Positions 45,360-56,586 of a DNA stretch of 64,000 nt are shown in pieces (within the stretch, counting starts at the first letter, position 1; each line of letters begins with the position of its first letter). The stretch comes from Corynebacterium pseudokroppenstedtii (GTDB lineage: Bacteria; Actinomycetota; Actinomycetes; Mycobacteriales; Mycobacteriaceae): assembly GCF_019754945.1 (NCBI RefSeq), contig NZ_JAEUWU010000003.1, positions 310,001-374,000 of the forward strand, in the 5' to 3' direction. The notes beneath the pieces are model-generated. The model ran no database searches, was not told the origin of the DNA, and saw only the letters and a list, made by a program, of their open reading frames with translations. The translations under genes were made by a program, and so were the position numbers.

Positions 45360-46877
45360 ATGATTCCCATGACGGCGGGGCGTCTCGCGGATATTACCGG
45401 CGGATATCTTGTCAATACTGACCCCGACGCGGTAGTACCAGGACCCGTCGAATTCGATTCGCGGAAGATTACCCCTGGTTCAGTATTTCTGGCATTGCCG
45501 GGTGCCCGAGTCAATGGCCACGATTTCGCCGCCCAAGCGATTAAAGACGGCGCTACTCTCGCCCTGCTATCACGTGATATGGGTGTACCTGCCGTCATCA
45601 TTCCTCACGTTGAGCACGTGGAAACCAATGCCACTGCGTTGGAATATGACCGCGATGGGGAAGGCGAAGCGGCATTAGCTGCCCTCAGCAAGCTTGCCCA
45701 CCACACGGTCACCGAGTTGGTTGCTCACCATGGCCTACGTGTGATTGGTGTGACGGGGTCCGCCGGGAAAACATCGACAAAGGACATGATTGCGACGATT
45801 CTTCGGACGCAAGGGGAGACGGTGGCACCACCCGGGTCCTTCAATAACGAAATTGGGCACCCGTACACCGCCTTGCGATGTACCGAATCGACGCGATTCT
45901 TAGTTGCCGAAATGAGCGCCCGCGGAATTGGCCACATCGCTCACTTAGCGCGGATTGCGCCCCCGACGATTGGTGCAGTCCTTAACGTTGGTACGGCTCA
46001 TTTAGGCGAATTTGGGTCCCGCGAGGCCATTGCCCAAGCCAAAGGTGAACTCGTCGAGGCCTTGCCGTCGGCTGACGTCGGTGGCGTTGCCATACTTAAC
46101 GCCGATGATCGTTTGGTATCGGGCATGGCACCACGGACCTCGGCTCGTGTGATCACTTTTTCGGTGAAGTCTGGCGAAGCCACTGATAACCCGGCCGATG
46201 ACCACGACGCTGTCACCGCCACTGATGTCGTTCTCGATAGCTCCGCCCGTGCGTCCTTTACCTTGACAATGCCGACGGGGGAGTCCGCCCCCGTACAACT
46301 GCAGGTTTATGGGCAGCACCAAGTTGCGAATGCTCTCGCAGCCGCAGCCGTGGGATGTGCCGTCGGGATGTCCGTCGACGAGATCGCCACTGCGCTGTTG
46401 CACCACACCGCGGCGAGTGCCAATCGGATGGATGTGCGCAACCGGCGTGACGGAGTGACCATCATCAACGATTCGTACAACGCGAACCCTGACTCAATGC
46501 GGGCAGGAATCGCCGCATTGACGTCCACTGTTCAGGCGCGGGAGAATGCCCAATCTTGGGCAGTCTTAGGACAAATGGGCGAACTGGGAGCCTCCGCCAC
46601 CGACGAGCACTACTCGATCGGCGAAGAGCTGGGCCGACATCAGATCAACCACGTTGTTGTCGTCGGCAATGGTGTTAACCAGCGGGCTTTAGCGCACGGA
46701 GCTAAGGACTCGGGCGTTGATGTCACCCACGTGGACGACGTTGATGCAGCTGTCGATAATGTGTGGTCGTTAGTTCGTCCAGACGATGTTGTCCTCATCA
46801 AGGCTTCATACTCAGATGGACTGTGGAGAGTCGCGGAAGGGCTTTTGTCCGGTCAGGATGAAGGGAACGGAGAGTAA
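45360..46877 (+). CDS. murF: UDP-MurNAc-tripeptide--D-alanyl-D-alanine ligase
   Basis: Completes the UDP-MurNAc-pentapeptide in the cytoplasm by adding D-Ala-D-Ala. The 505 residues include the P-loop [24 protein letters not shown], and [15 protein letters not shown], typical of Mur[16 protein letters not shown] in the N-terminal domain binds the uridine nucleotide. The final stop base is the first base of the mraY start, so the two are translationally coupled. Confidence 0.95.
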   Translation: MIPMTAGRLADITGGYLVNTDPDAVVPGPVEFDSRKITPGSVFLALPGARVNGHDFAAQAIKDGATLALLSRDMGVPAVIIPHVEHVETNATALEYDRDGEGEAALAALSKLAHHTVTELVAHHGLRVIGVTGSAGKTSTKDMIATILRTQGETVAPPGSFNNEIGHPYTALRCTESTRFLVAEMSARGIGHIAHLARIAPPTIGAVLNVGTAHLGEFGSREAIAQAKGELVEALPSADVGGVAILNADDRLVSGMAPRTSARVITFSVKSGEATDNPADDHDAVTATDVVLDSSARASFTLTMPTGESAPVQLQVYGQHQVANALAAAAVGCAVGMSVDEIATALLHHTAASANRMDVRNRRDGVTIINDSYNANPDSMRAGIAALTSTVQARENAQSWAVLGQMGELGASATDEHYSIGEELGRHQINHVVVVGNGVNQRALAHGAKDSGVDVTHVDDVDAAVDNVWSLVRPDDVVLIKASYSDGLWRVAEGLLSGQDEGNGE

Positions 46878-47974
46878 TGGTTCATATCATCATCGGCGGC
46901 GCCGTTTCTTTTATTATTGCAATTCTTTTCACCCCGATTTTGATTCGTCGCTTTTCCGACGAAGGCCTGGGGCAGGAAATTCGTGAGGAAGGCCCGCGAT
47001 CGCATTTGCGCAAGCGCGGAACTCCCACGATGGGTGGTATCGCCATCATCGTCGCCATCGTCGGTGGGTATTTTCTTGCGCACCTCGCCTCTGTGTTTAC
47101 CCCGTCGAGCTACAAACCCACAGCGTCAGGCCTGTTAGTTCTCGGCCTGACAGTGGGGATGGGCTTCCTCGGTTTCCTTGATGACTACATCAAATTGGCG
47201 AAGGCGCGGAACCTTGGCCTGAACAAAAAAGGAAAGCTGCTGGGCCAAGCCGTTCTCGCCATCGGTTTCGGGGTGCTGTGTCTCCTGTTCCTCAATGAGC
47301 ATGGCCTGAAGCCCGCCTCAACGAAGCTATCCTTCGTCCGCGATATCGATACGTTTGATATCGCAATTGGCGGCGGCATCATCGGGACCCTCATATTCCT
47401 GCTGTTCATCTACATTTTGGTGACCGCCTGGTCGAATGCCGTGAACCTTACCGACGGTCTCGATGGCCTTGCTGCAGGAACAACTGCGATTGTGATGGCC
47501 GCGTATTCCATCATGACCTTTTGGCAATTCCGTAACTCGTGTGCCTCTAACGCGTCGGTTGCGTGCTACCAGGTGCGGGACCCCTTGGACCTCTCCATTT
47601 TGGCAGCGTGCGGATTGGGCGCGTGCCTTGGTTTCCTGTGGTGGAATGCGGCCCCGGCGAAAATCTTCATGGGTGACACCGGATCGTTGGCCCTGGGTGG
47701 ACTCGTTGCCGGCTTGTCTGTGACCTCGCGGACCGAATTGCTGATGATCGTGATTGGCGCTTTGTTCGTCGCGGAAACGATCTCCGTTGTTATTCAAGTT
47801 GTCAGTTTCCGGTCAACAGGTAAACGGCCATTCCGTATGGCACCCATCCACCACCACTTCGAAAACGGAGGCTGGGCGGAAACGACTGTGGTCGTCCGCT
47901 TTTGGCTGCTCACCGCGATGTTCGCGGTCGCTGGGGTGAGTATGTTTTACGCTGACTGGTTAGGGTGGACCTAA
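46877..47974 (+). CDS. mraY: Phospho-MurNAc-pentapeptide transferase
   Basis: Membrane enzyme that transfers phospho-MurNAc-pentapeptide to decaprenyl phosphate, making lipid I. The 365 residues have about ten helices. Motifs are [15 protein letters not shown] (catalytic DD), [13 protein letters not shown], and [12 protein letters not shown], plus PIHHHFE near the end (the His-rich loop). It starts on the last base of the murF stop codon. It is the target of several nucleoside antibiotics. Confidence 0.96.
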   Translation: MVHIIIGGAVSFIIAILFTPILIRRFSDEGLGQEIREEGPRSHLRKRGTPTMGGIAIIVAIVGGYFLAHLASVFTPSSYKPTASGLLVLGLTVGMGFLGFLDDYIKLAKARNLGLNKKGKLLGQAVLAIGFGVLCLLFLNEHGLKPASTKLSFVRDIDTFDIAIGGGIIGTLIFLLFIYILVTAWSNAVNLTDGLDGLAAGTTAIVMAAYSIMTFWQFRNSCASNASVACYQVRDPLDLSILAACGLGACLGFLWWNAAPAKIFMGDTGSLALGGLVAGLSVTSRTELLMIVIGALFVAETISVVIQVVSFRSTGKRPFRMAPIHHHFENGGWAETTVVVRFWLLTAMFAVAGVSMFYADWLGWT

Positions 47975-48011
47975 TCAAACCCGAGACCCCATACGGAAAG
48001 AGAACATCATT

Positions 48012-49478
48012 ATGTCTCACGTCCAGACATCATCGTCATATCTTCCTCAACCTCAAGGCCCAGTGTGGATCGCTGGTGCTGGGGTATCGGGTCGAGGCGC
48101 AGCTGACCTAGCCACACAACTCGGATGGTCGGTGTGCATCATCGATAGCAACTTCACTGCAGCAAGTGAGCTTGCAGACCGCCACGGCGGGTCCGCGATG
48201 ACCGTCGAGGAGGCTCATTCTCGTCTCGACGAAGCCTCACTGATTGTGACGTCGCCAGGATGGCGGCCAGACACGCCCTTGCTGCACGATGCGCAGGCAC
48301 AAGGAATCCCGGTGATCGGTGACGTTGAACTGGCCTGGTGTGCCGATCGTGACGGTCGCTTTGGAGAACCTCGCACCTGGCTAGCCGTCACCGGGACGAA
48401 TGGTAAAACAACAGCCACGGCGATGCTCGCATCGATGATGGCTGAATCGGGGGCAGCTGCTGAAGCAGTGGGGAACATCGGGGTGGCAGTAGGGACTGCG
48501 CTAACGCAGACTCCGCGGGTCAGCGTCATGGTCGCGGAACTCTCCAGTTTCCAGCTTCACTGGTCGCCGACGCTCACTCCTGATGCCGGTGTCATCTTAA
48601 ACCTTGCAGAAGACCATATTGATTGGCATGGCTCGATGGACGCCTACGCGGCAGACAAAGCGCGGGTGTACCGAGGGCCAGTTATCGGGGTCAATGCGGA
48701 CGATGAGCGTGTGTGTCGTGAAGTTGAGCGGTACATGGAGCTTTCCTCAACCTCGTCCGGCAGCGATACTCCGGCTCGTCGTGTTGTTGAATTCACGATG
48801 GGTGAGCCCAGCGCAGGGCAAGTTGGGGTGATTGATGGCAGGATCGTTGATCGTGCATGCGTCCCCGCCGACTCAGAGGGCGTGGACATTGCGGATGCGA
48901 CAAGAATTTCTCCCCCCGGCCCGGCTGGTGTCGCGGACGCGCTCGCGGCTACGGCCATCGCCCGGTCGCAGGGTGTGGAGCCGGACGCAATAGCTCGAGC
49001 GCTGTCTTCCTTCGTCGTGGAAAAGCACCGTGGACAAGTTGTCTATGAAGCTGGAGACATCCGGTGGATCGACAACTCGAAGGCGACCAATCCTCACGCG
49101 ACAGATGCAGCTTTAAGCGCGGTCGAGTCATGTGTGTGGATTGCTGGTGGGCAGCTCAAAGGTGCCCAGATTGATGACCTCATTCACAAGAACGCCGACC
49201 GTATTTCGGCCGCCGTTGTTTTGGGGCAGGATAGAGAGATCATTCGCCAGAGCCTCGCTACCGTTCATCCCCGCATTCCGTTGACCGTCATTACGTCGAC
49301 TGATCCAGTGATCGCGATGAACGAGGCCGTCCAGGCGGCGTCCAAGTTGGCGCAACCTGGTGACACGGTGCTTCTCGCGCCCGCTGCCGCTAGCTTGGAC
49401 ATGTACACGGGGATGAGCCAGCGTGGCGACCTCTTCGCCGAAGCTGCTCGTCGTTACGGGCGCGGTACAGAAGGATAG
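48012..49478 (+). CDS. murD: UDP-MurNAc-L-alanine--D-glutamate ligase
   Basis: Adds D-glutamate to UDP-MurNAc-L-Ala. The 488-residue product has an N-terminal Rossmann fold (WIAGAGVSGRGAADLA), the ATP loop AVTGTNGKTTATAML, and the lower conserved WIDNSKATNPHA. AELSSFQLHW is a further Mur hallmark. The gap of 37 bases after mraY and 5 bases before ftsW suggests one transcript. The ATG at 48012 is well placed and the length is slightly above the E. coli form. Confidence 0.95.
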   Translation: MSHVQTSSSYLPQPQGPVWIAGAGVSGRGAADLATQLGWSVCIIDSNFTAASELADRHGGSAMTVEEAHSRLDEASLIVTSPGWRPDTPLLHDAQAQGIPVIGDVELAWCADRDGRFGEPRTWLAVTGTNGKTTATAMLASMMAESGAAAEAVGNIGVAVGTALTQTPRVSVMVAELSSFQLHWSPTLTPDAGVILNLAEDHIDWHGSMDAYAADKARVYRGPVIGVNADDERVCREVERYMELSSTSSGSDTPARRVVEFTMGEPSAGQVGVIDGRIVDRACVPADSEGVDIADATRISPPGPAGVADALAATAIARSQGVEPDAIARALSSFVVEKHRGQVVYEAGDIRWIDNSKATNPHATDAALSAVESCVWIAGGQLKGAQIDDLIHKNADRISAAVVLGQDREIIRQSLATVHPRIPLTVITSTDPVIAMNEAVQAASKLAQPGDTVLLAPAAASLDMYTGMSQRGDLFAEAARRYGRGTEG

Positions 49479-49483
49479 GCATC

Positions 49484-51139
49484 GTGACAGTGAAATCTGA
49501 CCAAGGAACGAGGTCCCGCCGTGCGCGATCATGGTGGGAAGGAGTCGTCGGCAAAATCGATGCTGCGACATCAACGCCGAAGTTTGACTACTACATCCTT
49601 GCCGCGATCACAGCGATTCTGACCGGTGTGGGGCTCTTGATGGTGCTGTCTAGCTCGATGGCGTCGTCGCTGGCAGATTCCAACAGTGTGTGGACGGATT
49701 TCTTCAAACAAGCCGGAATGGTTGTGGTCGGCCTCGTCGGTCTGTATTTCGCTATCCGAATGTCCCCAACCACTATTAAGAAAATTTCCCCCTGGGCTAT
49801 GGGCCTTGCGGTCATTCTGCTGATCTTGGTTCTGATTCCAGGTCTGGGAACTGGTCTTCAGCAGATGGGATCCCAATCATGGCTCATCCTGGGGCCCGTC
49901 ACGATTCAGCCGTCAGAGGTCGCCAAGCTAGCCATCGCGGTCTGGGGTTCTGCAGTTCTGTCCGAGCGGGCGCTCTACGCGCGGTCAATCCGCGAGGTCC
50001 TGGGATTTTTCACCGCGATTGTGGTGCTCGTGATCGTTCTCGTTGCCCTTGAGCGTGACCTCGGGATGGTCGCGTCGGTCATGATCGTTTTCCTCGCTCT
50101 GGCTTGGTTTGTGGGTGTGCCCAAGTGGGTCACGACGACGATCATCGCCGGGGGCTTGGGCCTCGCTGTTCTCCTGACCTTGACGGCCGGCTATCGGTCC
50201 AACCGCGTCGAAGTGTTTAGGGAAACCCTTTTCGGTAAATTCCCCAATACACAAGGCACGGCGTACCAGAGCTACCAGGGATTTTTGTCGTTGGGCGACG
50301 GCTCTTTCCTGGGGCAAGGTCTAGGCCAATCGCGTGCCAAGTGGTTCTATCTCCCCGAGGCGAAAAACGACTTCATCTTTGCCGTTGTCGGTGAAGAAAT
50401 GGGATTCCTTGGTGCCAGCATCGTCATCCTTCTCTTCGCCCTCTTGGGTTGGGTGGGAATGCGAATCGCGTTAAACCAGGCCGATCCATTCCTTCGACTC
50501 ATGGCTGCGACGGTCACCACGGGCATTGTGATTCAGGCGTTTATCAACATTGGGTACGTGACGGGGCTTCTTCCCGTCACCGGTATTCAGCTGCCGTTGA
50601 TTTCATCCGGTGGAACGTCGGCCATTATCACGCTGATATCGATGGGGTTGCTTCTTAACTGCGCCCGACATGAGCCCGAGACAGTGTCGTCGATGCAGAC
50701 CTATGGTCGCCCCGTCGTCGATAAATTATTGGGTTTCCCGGAACCACGTGCATTTGATCCTTCAACGCTGCGACGAGGCCCGTGGGTTGACGAAGACGAT
50801 CCACGATCTCGCAATGGCAGCGGGTCTCGGAAGACTGCCGGTGTGCGAGGGAGATCCGGTGGCCGTTCGGGTTCGTCGCGCCGAGGCTCGCTCTCTGACA
50901 GACACCACGAGGTCCAGAGATTCGGAGAGCCAGTGACTCGTCGGAACGGGTCTCCCCGCAGCCGACGTAATGAGGTCAATAGGGAGACAGGCTCGGGATC
51001 CGCGACCCAACGAAGGGAACGGGCCCATGACCGTGCGCCTCGTCGGCGGTCCCGAAACGGCAGTCGGCGTACTTATCAATCCGATTACGGTACGACGAAT
51101 GGCTCCTTTGGGCCGTTCGACGACGGGACTCGTCGTTAA
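49484..51139 (+). CDS. ftsW: Septal lipid II polymerase FtsW (SEDS family) with long basic tail
   Basis: Peptidoglycan glycosyltransferase of the SEDS family and partner of FtsI. The 551-residue protein has about ten helices between residues 35 and 410. LERDLGMVASVMIV carries the Asp motif, and GVQLPLISSGGTS appears as GIQLPLISSGGTS; EEMGFLGA is also conserved. The last 116 residues (from about 436) are a disordered cytoplasmic tail rich in Arg, Ser and Gly with acidic patches. Mycobacterial FtsW tails bind FtsZ, which makes that role possible here. The GTG start is five bases after murD. Confidence 0.94.
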   Translation: MTVKSDQGTRSRRARSWWEGVVGKIDAATSTPKFDYYILAAITAILTGVGLLMVLSSSMASSLADSNSVWTDFFKQAGMVVVGLVGLYFAIRMSPTTIKKISPWAMGLAVILLILVLIPGLGTGLQQMGSQSWLILGPVTIQPSEVAKLAIAVWGSAVLSERALYARSIREVLGFFTAIVVLVIVLVALERDLGMVASVMIVFLALAWFVGVPKWVTTTIIAGGLGLAVLLTLTAGYRSNRVEVFRETLFGKFPNTQGTAYQSYQGFLSLGDGSFLGQGLGQSRAKWFYLPEAKNDFIFAVVGEEMGFLGASIVILLFALLGWVGMRIALNQADPFLRLMAATVTTGIVIQAFINIGYVTGLLPVTGIQLPLISSGGTSAIITLISMGLLLNCARHEPETVSSMQTYGRPVVDKLLGFPEPRAFDPSTLRRGPWVDEDDPRSRNGSGSRKTAGVRGRSGGRSGSSRRGSLSDRHHEVQRFGEPVTRRNGSPRSRRNEVNRETGSGSATQRRERAHDRAPRRRSRNGSRRTYQSDYGTTNGSFGPFDDGTRR

Positions 51140-51212
51140 GATGAATGAGGCACGTTTTTAAGGCACAAATGAGGCTACGTCGACGGCGTAGCGCTATTCC
51201 TGAGGTGGGTGT

Positions 51213-52316
51213 ATGAAGAGGTCACAGGATACGGACGGAGAGTTTTCCGTTGTTGTTGCTGGTGGTGGCACTGCTGGTCATATCGAGCCCGCGATGGCAG
51301 TTGCCGACGCGGTTCGTCGCAGTCTGCCTTCTGCGCGGATCACGGCATTAGGGACGACGAAGGGGCTCGAAGCAACTCTCGTTCCCGAACGTGGTTATGA
51401 CCTGCGGATGATTGACCCAGTACCGATCCCACGCAAAATTAATAAAGCATTTTTTTCTGTTCCACACCGTGTCCGTCGTGCGGTCAACCAAACTAAAGAC
51501 ATTTTGCGCGATGTCAACGCCGATGTCCTTATCGGTTTCGGTGGCTATGTGTCGGCCCCCGCGTATCTCGCGGCCAAATCCCTCCACATCCCGTTCTTCG
51601 TGCATGAGGCGAATGCGCGAGCCGGCATGGCCAATAAGCTGGGAATTCGCTTAGGAGGGCAGGGTCTAGCTGCCGTTGAAGGATCAGGTATTTCCGCGGA
51701 GATCGTGGGGATTCCGGTCCGGTCAGAGATCAGCTCGCTCGATCGGTCAGGACTTCGTGCAGAGGCTTGCGAGTATTTCGGTTTGGATCCTGACGCGCCA
51801 GTGTTGCTGGTCACAGGTGGGTCCCAGGGGGCACGCTCCATCAATAACGCGGTATCCGGCGCATCACGCGAACTCGGTGAGGCGGGGGTCTCGGTACTCC
51901 ATGCCTATGGGAAGAAAAACTCAATAGACGTTGATCACCAGGATGGAACTCCGCCCTACATTGGCGTCCCCTATATCTCGCGGATGGACCTGGCACTGAG
52001 CGCCGCAGACATGATTCTCTGTCGGTCCGGGGCAATGACCGTCGCAGAAGTGTCCGCTGTCGGACTTCCGGCCGTGTACGTGCCACTCCCGCATGGCAAT
52101 GGTGAGCAGGCGTTGAACGCTCAACCCATCGTGGACAACGCCGGGGCCATACTCATTAACGACGACAACATCACCAGCCAGACCATCGTCGACAAGGTGA
52201 TACCTATGATCACGAATCCTGATGTCTTAACGGTGATGGCGGAACAAACGGCCAAAAGCAGCAACCCGAATGCCGCCGATGACATAGCTCAACGCGTTAT
52301 TTCAGCAGCTCGATGA
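51213..52316 (+). CDS. murG: UDP-GlcNAc:lipid I N-acetylglucosaminyltransferase
   Basis: Forms lipid II from lipid I on the inner membrane face. The 367-residue GT-B protein has the GGGTAGHIEPAMAVA first loop, GFGGYVSAPAYLAA, HEANARAGMANK, and in the second domain VTGGSQGARSIN, RSGAMTVAEVSA, and PLPHGNGEQALNA. All are MurG signatures. It lies 73 bases after ftsW and 52 bases before murC in the same direction. Confidence 0.96.
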   Translation: MKRSQDTDGEFSVVVAGGGTAGHIEPAMAVADAVRRSLPSARITALGTTKGLEATLVPERGYDLRMIDPVPIPRKINKAFFSVPHRVRRAVNQTKDILRDVNADVLIGFGGYVSAPAYLAAKSLHIPFFVHEANARAGMANKLGIRLGGQGLAAVEGSGISAEIVGIPVRSEISSLDRSGLRAEACEYFGLDPDAPVLLVTGGSQGARSINNAVSGASRELGEAGVSVLHAYGKKNSIDVDHQDGTPPYIGVPYISRMDLALSAADMILCRSGAMTVAEVSAVGLPAVYVPLPHGNGEQALNAQPIVDNAGAILINDDNITSQTIVDKVIPMITNPDVLTVMAEQTAKSSNPNAADDIAQRVISAAR

Positions 52317-52368
52317 CGTCCATGTATCTGTTCCCCTAATTACCTGTTCACAGTCAAGGAGCAAAGTA

Positions 52369-53982
52369 GTGGCACATAACGACGAACCCACCGGGCAGAC
52401 GAAGGACGCTGGGCACACCATGCATTTGGAGCGCCATGCCCGACGCGTCAACCCGGCCCATGCAATAACCCCCGATGAACTCCGTCACGTCCACATGGTG
52501 GGCATCGGTGGTGTCGGCATGTCTGGGGTGGCCCGTATCTTGTTAGACCGCGGATACACGGTCACTGGGTCGGACATGAAAGACTCGCTCACCATCTTGG
52601 CTTTACGAGCCGCCGGGGCCGTGATCGCCACGGAGCATAAGGCGGAGAACCTGGACTTAACGGGCGATACACCGACATGCGTGGTGACCTCGTTTGCTGC
52701 TATACCCCAGGACAATCCTGAACTGGTGGGCGCTCGTGAACGCGGAATCCCCGTGGTCACTCGATCGGACGTTTTAGGCGCGCTCCTGCTCGACCACGTC
52801 TCTTTGCTCATCGCCGGGACCCACGGAAAAACCTCGACGACGTCGCTGGCAGTTATCGCGCTGCAACAGGCAGGCATGGATCCCAGTTTCGCCGTAGGTG
52901 GGCAGCTTTCCACGACCGGGACGAATGCGCATCATGGAACGGGCTCAGTGTTCGTGGCTGAAGCCGATGAGTCCGACGCGTCGTTGCTGACCTATTCACC
53001 CAATGTTGCGGTGGTGACCAACATTGAGGCGGATCACCTTGACTTTTATGGTTCCGAAGAATCGTATATTCACGTTTTCGATGAGTTTGCGGACCGCATC
53101 GTCGACGGTGGATATTTGGTGGTTTGCCTGGATGATCCACATGCTGCGGCACTGGGTGAGCGGATTGTGCAGCAAGGGGACAGAATAAACGTCATTGGGT
53201 ATGGAACGAGTGATGCGTGTACGCGCCATCCATCGATCGCGGTGGGTGCGGAAATTACAGAAATCACCCCGAAGCCTGACCGCACGGATGCGCTGATCCG
53301 TATTTCCGTACCCGCGCATGCGTCGGCCGGCAACTCGGGTGGCGACCAGAATGAGGCGGAAACGAGCACTCACCGCGTTGAGATGCATATCCCCGGGAAA
53401 CACATGGTTCTCAATGCTGTCGCCGCAATTGTCTCGTCGGTTCTCGTCGGGGCTGACCATGAGCGTGCCGTGAGTGGTGTCAACGGCTTCCAGGGCGTGC
53501 GCCGTCGGTTCGAATCACATGGGACCATCGCGCATGGTTATTACGAGGGAGCATCTGTTTACGACGATTACGCTCATCACCCGACCGAAGTACGGGCGGT
53601 CTTGACCGCAGCGCGGGAAAAGATTCAGGCCATGGACTCGGTGGCAGGCCACCAGCGCAGAGTGATTGTTGTCTTCCAACCCCACATGTATTCCCGAACT
53701 GAGGAATTCGCTTCTGAGTTTGCCGACGCGTTGTCTCTTGCCGACGAGGCCATCGTGATGGACATTTACGGTGCCCGTGAAAAGCCCATTCCGGGAGTGA
53801 CGAGTGACCTGATTATTGATCAGATGACTATTCCGACGCACGCCGCCCATCGAGTCGATGAGGTTCCTCGCATGGTGAGTAGCATCGCTGGGCCGGGGGA
53901 CATCATCTTGACTATGGGCGCAGGAACGGTGACTATGCTGGCAGATCCAATTGTTGCAGCATTGCATGAACCGGTGCAGTAG
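52369..53982 (+). CDS. murC: UDP-MurNAc--L-alanine ligase
   Basis: First amino-acid ligase of the peptide stem: adds L-Ala to UDP-MurNAc. The 537-residue protein starts at GTG 52369 behind AAGGAG. The N-terminal fold has HMVGIGGVGMSGVARIL, the ATP loop is IAGTHGKTSTTSLAV, and EADESDASLL and YDDYAHHPTEVRA follow, all MurC motifs. It carries a nonconserved N-terminal extension of about 40 residues. In M. tuberculosis it is phosphorylated by PknA; nothing in this sequence confirms that here. Confidence 0.95.
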   Translation: MAHNDEPTGQTKDAGHTMHLERHARRVNPAHAITPDELRHVHMVGIGGVGMSGVARILLDRGYTVTGSDMKDSLTILALRAAGAVIATEHKAENLDLTGDTPTCVVTSFAAIPQDNPELVGARERGIPVVTRSDVLGALLLDHVSLLIAGTHGKTSTTSLAVIALQQAGMDPSFAVGGQLSTTGTNAHHGTGSVFVAEADESDASLLTYSPNVAVVTNIEADHLDFYGSEESYIHVFDEFADRIVDGGYLVVCLDDPHAAALGERIVQQGDRINVIGYGTSDACTRHPSIAVGAEITEITPKPDRTDALIRISVPAHASAGNSGGDQNEAETSTHRVEMHIPGKHMVLNAVAAIVSSVLVGADHERAVSGVNGFQGVRRRFESHGTIAHGYYEGASVYDDYAHHPTEVRAVLTAAREKIQAMDSVAGHQRRVIVVFQPHMYSRTEEFASEFADALSLADEAIVMDIYGAREKPIPGVTSDLIIDQMTIPTHAAHRVDEVPRMVSSIAGPGDIILTMGAGTVTMLADPIVAALHEPVQ

Positions 53983-54023
53983 GTTACAACGTGACCTGGG
54001 TGAGAGGTAAGTAGGAAGAACTA

Positions 54024-54866
54024 GTGAGAGGCTCACGAAAAGCGTCGCGTAAAAACGCTGGCGCTAAAGGTAGACAGCCGGGGCGCAGCGTACCCATCGA
54101 CAACTTTGGTCCCCCCGTCGACTCTGACGAAGAGAGGGAGCACTCACGTGTTATTCATTCCGGTGGCCGTAAAGAATCACAGGGTGAGAGCCGTCGCCGA
54201 CGTCGACGCCGGTGGTGGGGAGCAGCTCTCATCATCGTGCTTCTCCTTGTGGTCGGTGCGGTGGTTCTCCGTACCGCCCCTATCCTGACCGTGTCCTCAT
54301 TTTCCGTGAAAGGTAATGAGCAGACGTCGAAAGAGGACATCATTGCCGCCTCCGGGATTCACAAAGGTCAGAATATGACCCGAATTGATACTCATTCTGC
54401 GGCGTCACATGTTGTCGGGCTGCCGTGGGTGACTCAGGCTACTGTGGAGCGCTCATGGCCGCGGACTATCTCGATTTCAGTGAAGGAAGCAACCGTCGCG
54501 TTTTATGTGGATGATGATGGAGATCATCTTTTCGACGACAACGGGCGAGAGTTCGACGTTTCCCCTCATCCCGACGGGGCGTTGAAGCTGGATGGGAACA
54601 CTTCTCCCGATGAGGAGACCGCACGTGCGGTGGCACACGTCGCCCAGGCTGTTCACGAGCATGCGCCGGGTATCGTCGGCGATATTGACCATATTGATGC
54701 CCAGAATGAAAATAATATTTCGTTAGTTTTCAAAGACGAGAAAACAGTGAAATGGGGAACGAGTAATAATGCGTCGTCTAAAGCAGAAGCGACGAAGGCC
54801 GTGCTTCAGCGAGAAGGACGTGTATGGGATGTTTCCAACCCGGCTCAGGTCTCAGTCAAGGAATAG
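54024..54866 (+). CDS. ftsQ: Cell division protein FtsQ
   Basis: Bitopic divisome protein, 280 residues. A basic cytoplasmic N terminus (1-63, Arg/Lys-rich) precedes one helix (WWGAALIIVLLLVVGAVV, about 64-84). The POTRA domain follows directly (VSSFSVKGNEQTSKEDII...) with the conserved WPRTISISVKE block, then the FtsQ beta domain. The GTG at 54024 has AGGAAG upstream. It ends 236 bases before ftsZ. That gap contains AT-rich sequence and probably a separate ftsZ promoter, but I see no single best element. Confidence 0.93.
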   Translation: MRGSRKASRKNAGAKGRQPGRSVPIDNFGPPVDSDEEREHSRVIHSGGRKESQGESRRRRRRRWWGAALIIVLLLVVGAVVLRTAPILTVSSFSVKGNEQTSKEDIIAASGIHKGQNMTRIDTHSAASHVVGLPWVTQATVERSWPRTISISVKEATVAFYVDDDGDHLFDDNGREFDVSPHPDGALKLDGNTSPDEETARAVAHVAQAVHEHAPGIVGDIDHIDAQNENNISLVFKDEKTVKWGTSNNASSKAEATKAVLQREGRVWDVSNPAQVSVKE

Positions 54867-55102
54867 TGTGAACCATAACTGCAGGTAAATCCTAAAGTTA
54901 AGGTTTAGACTTGCGACACGCCGAATGGATTAGTCACCACGTGTTTGGTCTGTTCACAAGCATTATAGAAAAGTAAAAAATAAAATTCTTTGCTACGGGC
55001 CGCTGCGCCTCTGCAATAAAGGTGGCAACATCCTGTAGTCTTTGCGCAGACCGTACAGTTCGATAGCGACAGATCGTGTAACGAAAGGCGAGCCCTACAA
55101 CC

Positions 55103-56518
55103 ATGACGACATCGGATAACTACCTCGCCATCATCAAAGTGGTTGGCGTTGGCGGCGGCGGCGTCAACGCTGTCAATCGCATGATTGAAGATGGCCTCAA
55201 GGGAGTCGAGTTCATCGCCGTGAACACCGACTCTCAGGCGCTTATGTTCACTGACGCGGACGTCAAGCTTGACATCGGCCGCGAAGCGACTCGTGGCCTG
55301 GGGGCTGGCGCTAATCCTGAGGTAGGCCGGAAGTCTGCCGAGGATCATCGTGACCAGATTGAATCCACCCTGCAGGGTGCAGATATGGTCTTCGTCACTG
55401 CAGGCGAAGGTGGTGGAACCGGAACGGGTGCTGCCCCGGTGGTCGCTAGTATCGCGAAAAAGCAAGGCGCGTTGACCGTCGGCGTTGTGACCCGCCCATT
55501 TACCTTCGAAGGGCCGCGCCGGACAAAGCAGGCTCTTGAGGGCATCGAGGCTCTGCGCGAAGTGTGTGACACGTTGATTGTCATCCCGAATGACCGGTTG
55601 CTTCAGATGGGCGACAAGAACGTCTCCATGATGGAGGCCTTCCGCCAGGCTGACGAAGTTCTCCACAATGGCGTCCGAGGCATCACCGACCTGATTACTA
55701 CCCCAGGTGTCATTAACGTTGACTTTGCCGACGTTCGCTCAGTCATGTCGGATGCCGGTTCAGCCTTGATGGGGATCGGTGCTGCCCGTGGCGAAGGGCG
55801 TGCCGCTCAAGCTACCGAACTGGCCATTAGCTCCCCTCTGCTGGAAAACACCATGGAGGGCGCCCACGGTGTCTTGTTGTCCTTCGCAGGTGGCTCGGAC
55901 ATCGGCCTCTTCGAGGTCAATGATGCAGCCAATGTCGTTGCCAACTTGGCCTCTGACGACGCCAACATCATTTTCGGAACGATTATCGACGAAAACCTCG
56001 GCGACGAGGTTCGAGTCACCGTGATCGCTACCGGGTTTGACGACAGCACCGAGCAGTCGAGCGGTGCTCATGCTGCCCAGCCGGCGAATTCCCAAACGAC
56101 ACCTGCACCACGGGAATCGAATGCTCGCGACGTGTTCTCCGGCCAGCCGGCGAGTGCTTCATCGTCGGGTTCCGCGGGCGCTCGTGAGCAGATGACGTCT
56201 TCCTTCCAGCGCCGTGAGCACAGCTCCGCGGACCGTGGTTTCGGAGCGTCCTCCGGATCGCAACCGATCGGTGGCTCAGGGGAGAGCGGCTCCCGGCAGC
56301 CTTATGGACAGTCCGACGGATCTGCAGGGCGTTCGCAGAGCAGCGGTGGCTCCTACCAGTCCGAGGCAAACCGCGGGCTTTTCACTTCCGGTAGCCGGCA
56401 TAGCTTCTCTGAGGAGCAATCCGATCTGCAGCGTGGTGGAGCCCAGCCGCAGCGGGGGCATGACTCCCGTAACGACTATGACGACGATGATGACGATCTG
56501 GACCTGCCCTTCTCCTAA
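55103..56518 (+). CDS. ftsZ: Cell division GTPase FtsZ
   Basis: Tubulin-like protein that forms the Z ring, 471 residues. The GTP-binding tubulin signature is [13 protein letters not shown], the T7 loop region is [11 protein letters not shown], and [16 protein letters not shown] starts the fold. The Ser/Gly/Gln-rich linker from about residue 320 is 140 residues long, ending in an acidic patch and the DLDLPFS conserved C-terminal peptide used to bind SepF and other partners. The ATG at 55103 lies behind GAAAGG. Confidence 0.97.
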   Translation: MTTSDNYLAIIKVVGVGGGGVNAVNRMIEDGLKGVEFIAVNTDSQALMFTDADVKLDIGREATRGLGAGANPEVGRKSAEDHRDQIESTLQGADMVFVTAGEGGGTGTGAAPVVASIAKKQGALTVGVVTRPFTFEGPRRTKQALEGIEALREVCDTLIVIPNDRLLQMGDKNVSMMEAFRQADEVLHNGVRGITDLITTPGVINVDFADVRSVMSDAGSALMGIGAARGEGRAAQATELAISSPLLENTMEGAHGVLLSFAGGSDIGLFEVNDAANVVANLASDDANIIFGTIIDENLGDEVRVTVIATGFDDSTEQSSGAHAAQPANSQTTPAPRESNARDVFSGQPASASSSGSAGAREQMTSSFQRREHSSADRGFGASSGSQPIGGSGESGSRQPYGQSDGSAGRSQSSGGSYQSEANRGLFTSGSRHSFSEEQSDLQRGGAQPQRGHDSRNDYDDDDDDLDLPFS

Positions 56519-56586
56519 GAACGATCCGGGCCAGCGTGAAGAATCCGGGTCATCGGAAAGAAGTCGTAAAGAAATAGAAGGATGGC

